Source: Amycolatopsis sacchari
GTDB lineage: Bacteria > Actinomycetota > Actinomycetes > Mycobacteriales > Pseudonocardiaceae
Length of the DNA stretch: 64,000 nt
Reading direction: 5' to 3'
Assembly (NCBI RefSeq): GCF_900114035.1
Contig: NZ_FORP01000012.1
Coordinates: 62,001 to 126,000 of the forward strand
The first letter of the stretch is position 1. Every line of letters starts with the position of its first letter. Shown here one piece after another: positions 55,542 through 63,473 of this stretch. Position numbers and translations under genes: made by a program. A model generated the notes under the pieces. That model had not been told where the DNA came from and searched no databases. It worked only from the letters and a program-made list of their open reading frames with translations.

Positions 55542-55649
55542 TCAGCTTTCGATAGGCCTCACCGTCCTGCTGCCGGCGTGTTCGAACCGCACACGGATCC
55601 GGCGCGCGGAACGAAGCGCCTCCTGTGCGAACTCCTGCCACCTGCTCAT
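55542..55649 (-). pseudogene. Possible N-terminal remnant of a pyridoxamine-oxidase-like protein
   Basis: A 35-residue open frame starting MSRWQEFAQEALRSARRIR resembles the usual N-terminus of actinobacterial PNPOx-fold proteins (M-x-x-W-x-x-F-x-x-x-A-P-E-L ... RF). It stops right after the RVRF segment, where the family continues into its barrel. No continuation is visible in other frames. It lies 40 bp upstream (on its strand, downstream of ltp3). The resemblance is weak and may be chance. Confidence 0.3.
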
Positions 55650-55689
55650 GTCCGCCAGTGTCGCACCAGGCACCGACAAAAACGGGACC

Positions 55690-56856
55690 TCAGGCGCCGG
55701 GCTTCTCCGATCCGACCACCCACATCGAGAAGTACTGCGAACCACCGCCGTACGCGTGCCCGACCGCTATCCGCGCGCCGTCCACCTGGTAGTCGCCGGC
55801 ACGGCCCATCACCTGCTTGGCCGCCTCCGAAAACCGCAGCATCCCCGAAGCCCCGATCGGGTTGGACGACAGCACCCCACCGGATGGGTTGACCGGCAAC
55901 CGGCCACCGATCGCGGTCTCCCCGGCCTCGGTCAGCTTCCAGCCTTCACCCTCCGGCATGAATCCGAGGTTTTCCAGCCACATCGGCTCGAACCACGAAA
56001 ACGGCACGTAGATCTCGGCGACGTCCACTTCGGACAGCGGGTCGGTGATCCCGGCCTCCCGCCACAGCGCCGCCGCCGCGTCTCGGCCTGCCTGGGGATT
56101 CACCTGATCGCGCCCCGCGAACGTGGTCGGCTCGGTTCGCATCGCCGTCGCGTGGATCCATGCCGCGCCACCGGGAACGGCGTCCCCCGCGGCCTCGTCG
56201 CCCAGCACGATCGCGCAAGCGCCGTCCGAGGAAGGGCAGGTCTCGTCGTAACGAATCGGGTCCCACAACATCTGCGAAGCCTGCACCGACTCCACCGTGA
56301 TGTCCGCCTGCCGCAGGTGCGCGTATGGGTTCAGCGCGCCGTTCCGCCGGTCCTTCGCCGCGACGATCGCGCCCACGTGTTCCGGTGCCCCGGAACGGCG
56401 GATGTACGAGCGCACGTGGGGCGCGAAGTAGCCGCCCGCACCCGCCCCGACGGGCATCTGGAACGGCGGCATGATCGACAAAGCCCACATCGCGTTCGAC
56501 TCGGACTGCTTCTCGAACGCGACCGTCAGCACCCGCCGGTGCACCCCGGCCTGCACGAGGGACGTCGCGACCAACGCCGTCGAACCGCCCACCGAACCCG
56601 CCGTGTGCACGCGCAGCAGCGGTTTCCCCGTCGCGCCAAGGGAATCGGCCAGGAACAGCTCGGGCATCATCACGCCCTCGAACAGATCGGGCGCCTTCCC
56701 GAGCACGACCGCGTCGATGTCGGCCCACTCCACCTGCGCGTCGGCCATGGCACGGTCGATCGCCTCCCGCAGCAGGCCCGGCATCGACACGTCGGTCCGC
56801 TTCGCGCGGTGGTGGGTCTGCCCGGTGCCGAGCACCGCGGCCAGTTGCTTGCCCAT
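55690..56856 (-). CDS. ltp3: Thiolase-fold lipid-transfer protein Ltp3
   Basis: The 388-residue SCP-x thiolase-family protein has MGKQLAAVLGTGQTHHRAKRTDVSMPGLLREAIDRAMADAQVEWADIDAVVLGKAPD, HTAGSVGGSTALVATSLVQAG, SSDGACAIVLGDE and the C-terminal VNPSGGVLSSNPIGASGMLRFSEAAKQVMG. The thiolase Cys is missing at the HTAGSVGGS site, as in other Ltp aldolases. Order DUF35-ltp4-ltp3 matches Rv3521-Rv3523. In Rhodococcus, ltp3/ltp4 are needed for C24-branched sterol side chains, so this points to phytosterol use. The ATG directly abuts the ltp4 stop. Confidence 0.88.
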   Translation of the reverse strand: MGKQLAAVLGTGQTHHRAKRTDVSMPGLLREAIDRAMADAQVEWADIDAVVLGKAPDLFEGVMMPELFLADSLGATGKPLLRVHTAGSVGGSTALVATSLVQAGVHRRVLTVAFEKQSESNAMWALSIMPPFQMPVGAGAGGYFAPHVRSYIRRSGAPEHVGAIVAAKDRRNGALNPYAHLRQADITVESVQASQMLWDPIRYDETCPSSDGACAIVLGDEAAGDAVPGGAAWIHATAMRTEPTTFAGRDQVNPQAGRDAAAALWREAGITDPLSEVDVAEIYVPFSWFEPMWLENLGFMPEGEGWKLTEAGETAIGGRLPVNPSGGVLSSNPIGASGMLRFSEAAKQVMGRAGDYQVDGARIAVGHAYGGGSQYFSMWVVGSEKPGA

Positions 56857-57873
56857 TCAGTCGAGTCCTTCCATGACCGCGACGAGGTTCTGCTGCAACG
56901 CGGGACCACTCGTGGCGTGCGCGAGCACCCGGTCGGCGCGGCCGGCGAAGACCTCCTCCGCCGCCGCACCGATCCGCGCCAGGCCCGCCGAAAACATCGG
57001 GTTCGCCGTCAGCGTGCCTCCGGACGGGTTGACGCGGACGTTCTCGTCGAGGCCGAATGCGGTGCGCAGGATCAGTTCCTGGTGCGTGAACGGGGCGTGC
57101 AGCTCGGCGACCTGCACGTCGTCCGCGCCGGCCGCACGTGCCGCTGCCTCCGCTGACGGAGCACGCGTCAGGTCCCGTGCGCCGAGCACGGGTGAGTCGA
57201 CACGGTGCTCGATCCCGGTGATCAACGCGGGCCGTTCGGCGAACTCCTTCGCCCGCTGTGCGGAAGCGAGGATGATGACGGCCGCACCGTCAGTGATCGG
57301 GGCGACGTCGTGACGCCGCAAGGGATCAGCGAGATATGGTTCGTCCAAAAGGGACGACGCATCGCTCCCGCGGTACTGTGCGGCGACTTCAGCGAGGTCC
57401 TTCTCGCTCCACAGTCCGGCGTCGAGCCCCATGCGTGCCTGCAGCGCTGCGATGCTGATCGAGTCGGGCCAGAGCGGGGCGACCGTGTACGGGTCGAGCT
57501 GCAGGGACAACACCCTCCTCAGCTGGCCCGCCGAGGACTTGCCGAAGCCGTACACCAGCGCGGTTTCGACCTCGCCCATCCGGATCTTCAACCACGCCTC
57601 GTACAGTGCCCACGCGGCGTCCATCTCCACGTGCGACTCGTGGATCGGCGGGAACGCGCCGATCGCGTCGACCGCCGAGATGAACGAAAACGCCCGGCCC
57701 GCGAGGTAGTCCGACGAGCCCGAGCACCAGAACCCGATGTCCTCCTTGGACAGACCGGTGCGCTGGAACACCTCGGCGAAGATGGGTACCAGCATTTCCA
57801 CCCCGTTGGTGGTGCCCTCGGTGCGGCGGACGTTCGGTGCCTGCGCGAAGGCGATCACGGCGACATCTGACAT
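56857..57873 (-). CDS. ltp4: Thiolase-fold lipid-transfer protein Ltp4
   Basis: The 338-residue thiolase-superfamily protein has MSDVAVIAFAQAPNVRRTEGTTNGVEMLVPIFAEVFQRTGLSKEDIGFWCSGSSDYLAG, AIGAFPPIHESHVEMDAAWALYEAWLKIRMGEVETALVYGFGKSSAG, DGAAVIILAS and VNPSGGTLTANPMFSAGLARIGAAAEEV. The nucleophile position (HESHVEMD) has no Cys, so an aldolase role is more likely than thiolysis. It matches Rv3522. Its start lies 11 bp after the DUF35 stop. It probably forms the retro-aldolase with Ltp3 and the DUF35 protein, in parallel to Ltp2-ChsH2 (inference). Confidence 0.87.
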   Translation of the reverse strand: MSDVAVIAFAQAPNVRRTEGTTNGVEMLVPIFAEVFQRTGLSKEDIGFWCSGSSDYLAGRAFSFISAVDAIGAFPPIHESHVEMDAAWALYEAWLKIRMGEVETALVYGFGKSSAGQLRRVLSLQLDPYTVAPLWPDSISIAALQARMGLDAGLWSEKDLAEVAAQYRGSDASSLLDEPYLADPLRRHDVAPITDGAAVIILASAQRAKEFAERPALITGIEHRVDSPVLGARDLTRAPSAEAAARAAGADDVQVAELHAPFTHQELILRTAFGLDENVRVNPSGGTLTANPMFSAGLARIGAAAEEVFAGRADRVLAHATSGPALQQNLVAVMEGLD

Positions 57874-57884
57874 CGGTGCACCTC

Positions 57885-58841
57885 TCACAGGTGGTGGGCG
57901 AAGGACTCGTACGGCGCGTCCGGCTCGCCGGTCGGCTCGAAGTGGTCGATGTTCTCCAGGCTCGTCCACCACTGGTCGCGGGGTTTCCACGCCGCGCGCA
58001 CGCGCATCCCCATGCGGACCTCGGACGCGTCGCACCCGAGCACGAGGTGCAGGAACGCGATGTCGGCGCCGTCGAGCAGGATGTACGCCGCGACGTACGG
58101 CGGTTTGATGCGCTGCCCGAGGAACGGCACGTTGACGATGCAGAACGTGGTCACGATGCCCGTGTCGGGCAGCTCGACCTCTTCCGCGGTCGGCACGCCG
58201 TCGACCGGGCACGCGCCGCGCGGCGGGATGTAGACCTTGCCGCACGCGGGGCACCGCTGGCCGATCAGCCGTCCCTCGGCGAGTCCGCGCAGGTACAGGC
58301 TTTCCTCCGGTGACGCGGAATGCTCGTAGTGCAGGTGCACCGGCGTGATCATGATGCCGTCGCGGTCCGCTGCCGGTGGTGGTTCGGGCGCGGTGCCGTC
58401 GGGTGCGTCGGCGGGCACGAAGTAGGCGATGTCGCGGATGTGCCCCACGCGCTCATCCGCCCAGCGGACGCGGACACGCAGTCCGGTGTGGACGCGATCG
58501 GGGGAGCCCGCGTCGACGGCGTGGAGCATCGCCGTGTCGGCGCCGTCGAGCTTGACCAGCGCCCACGCGAACGGGCGTTGAAGTGGTTGTCCTTCAAGGG
58601 GTTCCGCCATCCACGACCACGACAGGACCGTGCCTTCGGTGCCGACCGGGACGAACTCGGTGAGCGGTTCGGCGGTCACCGGGTCGTACTCGACCGGCGG
58701 CACGTGCACCCGGCCGTCGGAGCCGCGGACGCCCTCGATGCGGCGTTCCCGCAGGCCCTGGACGAAGCGCCCGAGCACCGGCCCGAGCGAGCGCGTGTAG
58801 TCGAAGCCGACGTCGAGCGGAGCTGACAGCACAGTAGCCAC
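57885..58841 (-). CDS. Tandem DUF35 OB-fold protein (Rv3521-like), partner of Ltp3/Ltp4
   Basis: The 318-residue protein contains two DUF35 modules. The first (to about 155) lacks zinc cysteines. The second begins with a rubredoxin-like zinc ribbon CPACGKVYIPPRGACPVDG and then an OB fold (TFCIVNVPFLGQRIKPPYVAAYILLDGADIAFLH). DUF35 proteins are obligate partners of thiolase-like aldolases. The GTG at 58841 is chosen because the KstR box begins 9 bp upstream; a GTG at 58832 is possible and neither has a strong ribosome site. First gene of DUF35-ltp4-ltp3. Confidence 0.85.
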   Translation of the reverse strand: MATVLSAPLDVGFDYTRSLGPVLGRFVQGLRERRIEGVRGSDGRVHVPPVEYDPVTAEPLTEFVPVGTEGTVLSWSWMAEPLEGQPLQRPFAWALVKLDGADTAMLHAVDAGSPDRVHTGLRVRVRWADERVGHIRDIAYFVPADAPDGTAPEPPPAADRDGIMITPVHLHYEHSASPEESLYLRGLAEGRLIGQRCPACGKVYIPPRGACPVDGVPTAEEVELPDTGIVTTFCIVNVPFLGQRIKPPYVAAYILLDGADIAFLHLVLGCDASEVRMGMRVRAAWKPRDQWWTSLENIDHFEPTGEPDAPYESFAHHL

Positions 58842-58850
58842 ATCTGGAAG

Positions 58851-58864
58851 TGAAACACGTTCTC
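58851..58864. promoter_or_regulatory. KstR box upstream of the DUF35-ltp4-ltp3 operon (13/14)
   Basis: TGAAACACGTTCTC differs from the consensus only in the last base. It lies 9 bp from the DUF35 start. Confidence 0.85.
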
Positions 58865-58895
58865 GAAATAGCGGCAAGACGCACTTGCCCGTATG

Positions 58896-58909
58896 TGGAA
58901 CACGTTCTA
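58896..58909. promoter_or_regulatory. KstR box upstream of the acyl-CoA synthetase (14/14)
   Basis: TGGAACACGTTCTA, perfect, ends 11 bp before the ATG at 58921. The two boxes in this 79-bp divergent promoter are 31 bp apart. Confidence 0.9.
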
Positions 58910-58920
58910 GATTTGGACTC

Positions 58921-60465
58921 ATGACGACTGGGCTGTGGCGGATCGCGGCGGAGGAACCGGGCACGACGGCGGTCATCGACCCCGACGGCACCGAGATCGA
59001 CTACGGGACGCTCGCCGGCAAGGCCGACGCGTACGCGCGTGGTCTCCAGGAGCTGGGCCTGGAGACCGGGGACGCCGTGGTCGTCCTGCAGCCCAACAGC
59101 CACGAGCTGCTGGCCGCGTACTTCGCCGCGATCCAGTCCGGGCTGTACGTGGTGATGGTCAACTGGCACCTGGTCGGGCACGAGATCGCCTACATCCTCA
59201 CCGACAGTGGTGCGAAGGCGTTCCTGGCGCACGAACGGTTCGCCGAAGCCGCCGTGGCTGCCGCAGACGAAGCGGGGTTGCCCGCGGAGGGGCGCTTCGC
59301 GGTGGGGCAGATCGAGGGGTTCCGCCCGGTGTCCGAGCTGGGCGCGGACGGGCAGGGGCGGCCGCCGCGGCGGACCGCGGGCTCGCCGATGCTGTACACG
59401 TCGGGGACGACCGGGCGGCCCAAGGGGGTGCGGCGGCCGCTGACGGGAGCCGATCCCGACGAGGTGCCCGCCGCGTCCGCCTGGTTCTTCGGCATCTTCG
59501 GGCTGAAACCGTTCGACGGGCACGTGCACCTGTGCGGTTCGCCGCTGTACCACACCGCGGTGCTCAACTTCGCGACGATTTCCATCCAGCTCGGGCATCC
59601 CGTGGTGCTGATGGACCGCTGGGAGCCCGAGGAGATGCTGCGGCTGATCGAGCGGTACCGCGTCACGCACAGCCACATGGTGCCGACGCAGTTCCGCCGT
59701 CTGCTGGCGTTGCCGGAGGAGGTGCGCAAGGGGTACGACGTGTCGTCGCTGCGGAACATGATCCACGGCGCGGCGCCGTGCCCGCCGGAGGTGAAGCGCC
59801 GGATGCTGGAGTGGTGGGGGCCGGTGGTGACGGACTACTACGCCGCGACCGAGGGCGGGGGCACCGTGATCAGCGGGGAGGAGTGGCTGCGGAAGCCGGG
59901 TTCGGTGGGGCGGCCGTGGCCCGGTTCGGTGGTCAAGGTCCTCGACGACGACGGCAACGAGCTGCCGCCGGGGCAGCCGGGTGCGGTGTACATGCGGATG
60001 GGCACGTCGACCTTCGAGTACCACAAGGACAAGGCGAAGACGGAGAAGGCGCGCGTGGGGGACCTGTTCACGCTCGGGGACGTCGGGTACCTCGACGAGG
60101 ACGGCTACCTGTTCCTGCACGACCGCAAGAACGACATGATCATTTCCGGCGGCGTGAACATCTACCCGGCGGAGATCGAGAACGAGCTGGTGATGCACCC
60201 GAAGGTGGCGGACGTCGCGGTGTTCGGCGTCCCGCACGACGACTGGGGCGAGGAGATCAAGGCGGTCGTGCAGCCGGCGGAGGGGGTTGTGGCGGGGGAC
60301 GAGCTGACCGCGGAGCTGCTGGAGTACGCGCGGGCGCGGCTGGCGAAGTTCAAGCTGCCGAAGTCGGTGGACTACGTGGCGGAGCTCCCGCGCGATCCGA
60401 ACGGGAAGCTGTACAAGCGGAAGCTGCGGGATCCGTACTGGGAGGGCCGCGAGCGGGCGATTTGA
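58921..60465 (+). CDS. Acyl-CoA synthetase of the FadD4 type, KstR-controlled
   Basis: The 514-residue ANL ligase has LYTSGTTGRPKGVRRPL (P-loop), YYAATEGGGTVISGEEWLRKPGSVGRPW, LGDVGYLDEDGYLFLHDRKNDMIISGGVNIYPAEIENELVMHPKVADVAVFGVPHDDWGEEIKAVVQP and the C-terminal catalytic Lys in DPNGKLYKRKL. The RRPL and GGGTVISGEEW segments resemble mycobacterial FadD4 more than FadD17 or FadD19. A perfect KstR box and divergence from DUF35-ltp4-ltp3 tie it to sterol side-chain activation, perhaps of branched chains. FadD4 orthology is a judgement from memory, so no symbol is given. Confidence 0.85.
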   Translation: MTTGLWRIAAEEPGTTAVIDPDGTEIDYGTLAGKADAYARGLQELGLETGDAVVVLQPNSHELLAAYFAAIQSGLYVVMVNWHLVGHEIAYILTDSGAKAFLAHERFAEAAVAAADEAGLPAEGRFAVGQIEGFRPVSELGADGQGRPPRRTAGSPMLYTSGTTGRPKGVRRPLTGADPDEVPAASAWFFGIFGLKPFDGHVHLCGSPLYHTAVLNFATISIQLGHPVVLMDRWEPEEMLRLIERYRVTHSHMVPTQFRRLLALPEEVRKGYDVSSLRNMIHGAAPCPPEVKRRMLEWWGPVVTDYYAATEGGGTVISGEEWLRKPGSVGRPWPGSVVKVLDDDGNELPPGQPGAVYMRMGTSTFEYHKDKAKTEKARVGDLFTLGDVGYLDEDGYLFLHDRKNDMIISGGVNIYPAEIENELVMHPKVADVAVFGVPHDDWGEEIKAVVQPAEGVVAGDELTAELLEYARARLAKFKLPKSVDYVAELPRDPNGKLYKRKLRDPYWEGRERAI

Positions 60466-60519
60466 GGTGGGGGTAGGGTGTTTGAGGGGGTTTGGTAGCG
60501 GGGGCGAGCGGTGGTGGCG

Positions 60520-60633
60520 TGAACGGACCATTCATGCAGCCGTGAGTGGCAGCGCTCGCCAAATTCTCTGAGGCAGTTCTCGACCCGATGAGGGGCCCCG
60601 CACCGAACGGTGAAGGCATGAATGGACCGTTCA
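60520..60633. repeat. 18-bp inverted repeat, arms about 80 bp apart
   Basis: TGAACGGACCATTCATGC (60520-60537) and GCATGAATGGACCGTTCA (60616-60633) are complementary but for one base. Each arm contains a near-palindrome TGAAYGGACCRTTCA. The 78 bases between hold no gene. The stretch 60466-60670 otherwise appears empty. Confidence 0.7.
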
Positions 60634-60669
60634 TCCCGTCGCGGCCGCCAGCAGCTCAGCGCCCCGCCC

Positions 60670-60967
60670 GGCGAGGCCCCGGCGGCGCCGTTTTCAAGGC
60701 TGCGGGTCGGCCTTTGTGGTTGCGTCGTCTCCGCGTCGCCGCCTGTGAGGCCAGGGGGGTGCCGTTTTCAAGGCTGCGGGTCGGCCTTTGCGGTTGCGCC
60801 GTTCCCGCGTCGCCACCTGTGAGGCCAGGGCGGCGCCGTTTTCAAGGCTGCGCGTCGGTCTTTGCGGATCCACCGGCCCCACGTCGCCACCTGTGAGCCC
60901 CCGGCGGCGCCGTTTTCAAGGCTGCGCGTCGGCCTCCGCGGATCCACCGTCCCCACGTCGCGAGGCC
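60670..60967. repeat. Four 74-bp direct tandem repeats
   Basis: The core CGCCGTTTTCAAGGCTGCG begins each unit; its GTTTTCAAGGCT lies at 60690, 60764, 60838 and 60912, a constant spacing of 74 bp. Units also share GTCGGCCTTTG, CCGCGTCGCCACCTGTGAGGCC and similar blocks. The fourth unit is cut short at its end. The period is not a multiple of 3, so the repeats cannot be a coding repeat in one frame. No gene is seen in 60466-61022. Confidence 0.9.
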
Positions 60968-61022
60968 ACAGCATCACCCCTCTCACCGCGCCGCCGCGCG
61001 TCGCGACCCACAAACCCCCGTC

Positions 61023-61811
61023 TCACCGCCCCTCGAAGCGGGGCTTGCGTTTCTCCGCGAAGGCGCGGGGGCCCTCCTTCGCGTCGGCGGACTGGAAGAC
61101 CTTCAGCCCGTACTGGGCCTCCAGCTTGAACGCCTCCTCCTCGTGCATGCCCTCCGTGTCCCGCATCGTCCTGAGGATCGCCTCCACCGCGAGCGGGCCG
61201 TTCTCCGCGATGCGCTCGGCCACCTCCAGCGCCACGTCCAGCGCCGTCCCGTCCGGCACGACCCGGCCGATCAGCCCCGCCGCCAGCGCCTCCGCCGCCG
61301 TGAGGTGCCTGCCCGTCAACAGCATCTCCGCCGCCAGCGTGTACGGGATCTGCCGCGGCAACCGCACCGCCGAACCGCCCATCGGGAACAGCCCCCACCG
61401 CGCCTCCGACACCCCGAACCGCGCGCTTTCCCCGGCGATGCGGATGTCCGTGGCCTGCAGGATCTCCGTCCCACCCGCGATCGCCGGGCCCTCGACCGCC
61501 GCGATCAACGGTTTCGTCAGCCGCCGCCCCTTCAGCAGCCCCTCGATGCGGCCGGGGTCGAACGTCCCCCGCTCGTACGAATCGGCGGGGGAGTTGCGCG
61601 CCATCGACTTCAGGTCCGCACCCGCGCAGAACGCGCCACCCGCACCGGTGAGCACGCAACACCTGATCGAGCGGTCCTGGTCCACCCGGTCCCACGCCGA
61701 AACGAGGATCTCCATCATCTCGCCGGTGATCGCGTTCCTCGCCTCCGGCCGGTTGAGCGTCACCACGAGCGTGTGCGCGCGTTGTTCCACCAGGGCGTGC
61801 GGCTCGGTCAT
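61023..61811 (-). CDS. echA19: Steroid enoyl-CoA hydratase EchA19
   Basis: The 262-residue crotonase has [37 protein letters not shown], the oxyanion loop [77 protein letters not shown] and a C-terminal [20 protein letters not shown]. It matches EchA19 (Rv3516) closely. It hydrates the C22-C23 enoyl-CoA of the C24 side chain, the same position as ChsH3 but with opposite stereochemistry in M. tuberculosis. The ATG at 61811 has GGAGG 5 bp upstream. It is divergent from fadD19, as in mycobacteria. Confidence 0.94.
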   Translation of the reverse strand: MTEPHALVEQRAHTLVVTLNRPEARNAITGEMMEILVSAWDRVDQDRSIRCCVLTGAGGAFCAGADLKSMARNSPADSYERGTFDPGRIEGLLKGRRLTKPLIAAVEGPAIAGGTEILQATDIRIAGESARFGVSEARWGLFPMGGSAVRLPRQIPYTLAAEMLLTGRHLTAAEALAAGLIGRVVPDGTALDVALEVAERIAENGPLAVEAILRTMRDTEGMHEEEAFKLEAQYGLKVFQSADAKEGPRAFAEKRKPRFEGR

Positions 61812-61844
61812 CGCCACCTCCAGCTCAGGACCATTGCCCAAAAC

Positions 61845-61858
61845 AATAACATGTTCTA
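61845..61858. promoter_or_regulatory. KstR box between echA19 and fadD19 (13/14)
   Basis: AATAACATGTTCTA matches except for the first base, ends 10 bp before the fadD19 start and is 33 bp from the echA19 start, so it probably serves both. Confidence 0.85.
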
Positions 61859-61868
61859 CTTTGGCTGA

Positions 61869-63464
61869 GTGGCTTACAACATCGCGGATCTCCTCGAGCA
61901 CGCCGTCGACGCCGTGCCGGATCGTCCCGCGGTCGTGTGCGCCGGCCGTCAGGTCACGTACGCGGAGCTGGACCGGCGCGCCAACCGGCTCGCGCACCAC
62001 CTCGCCGCGCAGGGGGTGGGCAAGGGCGACCACATCGGCGTGTACTCGCGAAACTCCATCGAAATGATCGAAGCGATGTACGCGGCGTACAAGCTGCGGG
62101 CCATCGCGATCAACGTCAACTACCGCTACGTGCGGGGCGAGCTGCGCTACCTGTTCACCAACGCCGACCTCGTCGCGCTCGTGCACGAGCAGCGCTACGC
62201 GGACAAGGTCGCCGACGTGCGCCCGGACGCCCCGAAACTGAAACACGTTGTAGTCGTCGAGGACGACAGCGGGACCCCCTTCGACGGCGTCCCGTACGAG
62301 ACGGCGCTGGCGGAGTCCTCCGACGAACGCGACTTCGGGGAACGCAGCTCCGACGACATCTACATGCTGTACACGGGCGGCACCACGGGCTACCCGAAAG
62401 GCGTGGTGTGGCGTCACGAGGACGTGTGGCGCGCGCTCGGTGGCGGTATCGACTTCGTCACCGGCGAGTACGTGCCCGACGAGTGGACGCTCGCCGAGAA
62501 CGGCAAGCAGGGCGCGCTCGTCCGCCTGCCCGCCGCGCCGCTGATCCACGGCGCCGCGCAGTGGGCCGCGTTCGGCGCCCTCTTCGGCGGCGGCACCGTC
62601 GTGTTCGTGCCGCAGTTCGACGCCGACGAGATCTGGCGCAACGTCGTCGAGCACAAGGTCCAGGTGCTCACCATCGTCGGGGACGCGATGGCCCGTCCGC
62701 TCATCGAGGCCTACCACCGCGGCGGCTACGACGCCTCGTCGCTCGTCGCCGTCTCCAGCCACGCCGCGCTGTTCTCCCAGTCGGTCAAGCAGGAGTACCT
62801 CAAGGCCTTCCCGAACATCGTGCTGACCGACGCGATCGGTTCGTCGGAAAGCGGTTTCACCGGCATCGGCATGGTGGCCAAGGACGCCGACCACTCGGCG
62901 GGCCCGCGCGTGAACTTCGGCAAGGACGCCGTGCTCCTCGACGACGAAAACCGCGTGGTGCCCAAGGAACCCGGCGCGACCGGGCGCATCGCGAGGCGCG
63001 GGCACGTGCCGTTGGGCTACTACAAGGACCCGGTGAAGAGCGAGCAGATCTTCGTCGACATCGACGGAGCGCGTTACGTCGTCCCCGGCGATTACGCGCG
63101 CTACGAGGAAGACGGCACCGTCACGCTGCTCGGCCGCGGTTCGCAGTGCGTCAACACCGGCGGCGAAAAGGTCTTCCCCGAAGAGGTAGAAGGCGCGCTG
63201 AAGTCCCACCCCGACGTCTTCGACGCGCTCGTCATCGGCGTGCCGGACGAGCGGCTCGGGCAGCGGGTCGCCGCGATCATCGAGACGCGCCAAGGGGAAA
63301 AGCCCGACCTCGACTCGATCGAAGCACATGTGCGCGGCGAGCTGGCCGGGTACAAGGTGCCCCGCACGATCTGGCTCGCCGACCGCGTCGGGCGCCTGCC
63401 CAGCGGGAAACCCGACTACCCGTGGGCCCAGCGCTACGCCGCCGAACACCCGCCAGCGAAGTAG
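61869..63464 (+). CDS. fadD19: Sterol side-chain acyl-CoA ligase FadD19
   Basis: The 531-residue ANL ligase has [59 protein letters not shown], the P-loop [101 protein letters not shown] and the C-terminal SGKPDYPWA. It matches FadD19 (Rv3515c), needed for activation of C26/C27 steroid acids, including C24-branched sterols in Rhodococcus. GTG start at 61869, 10 bp after a KstR box. A second, perfect KstR sequence lies inside the gene. Confidence 0.94.
   Translation: MAYNIADLLEHAVDAVPDRPAVVCAGRQVTYAELDRRANRLAHHLAAQGVGKGDHIGVYSRNSIEMIEAMYAAYKLRAIAINVNYRYVRGELRYLFTNADLVALVHEQRYADKVADVRPDAPKLKHVVVVEDDSGTPFDGVPYETALAESSDERDFGERSSDDIYMLYTGGTTGYPKGVVWRHEDVWRALGGGIDFVTGEYVPDEWTLAENGKQGALVRLPAAPLIHGAAQWAAFGALFGGGTVVFVPQFDADEIWRNVVEHKVQVLTIVGDAMARPLIEAYHRGGYDASSLVAVSSHAALFSQSVKQEYLKAFPNIVLTDAIGSSESGFTGIGMVAKDADHSAGPRVNFGKDAVLLDDENRVVPKEPGATGRIARRGHVPLGYYKDPVKSEQIFVDIDGARYVVPGDYARYEEDGTVTLLGRGSQCVNTGGEKVFPEEVEGALKSHPDVFDALVIGVPDERLGQRVAAIIETRQGEKPDLDSIEAHVRGELAGYKVPRTIWLADRVGRLPSGKPDYPWAQRYAAEHPPAK
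62239..62252. promoter_or_regulatory. Intragenic KstR-box sequence in fadD19 (14/14)
   Basis: TGAAACACGTTGTA is a perfect TNNAACNNGTTNNA about 370 bp into fadD19 (it spans codons for LKHVV). It may be chance, a roadblock operator or a looping site. Confidence 0.5.
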
Positions 63465-63473
63465 GAGAGGCGC

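Noticed and set aside
60676-60975. CRISPR array at the 74-bp repeats
   Set aside because: There is no alternation of short identical repeats with unique spacers; the whole 74-bp unit repeats, and no cas genes are near.
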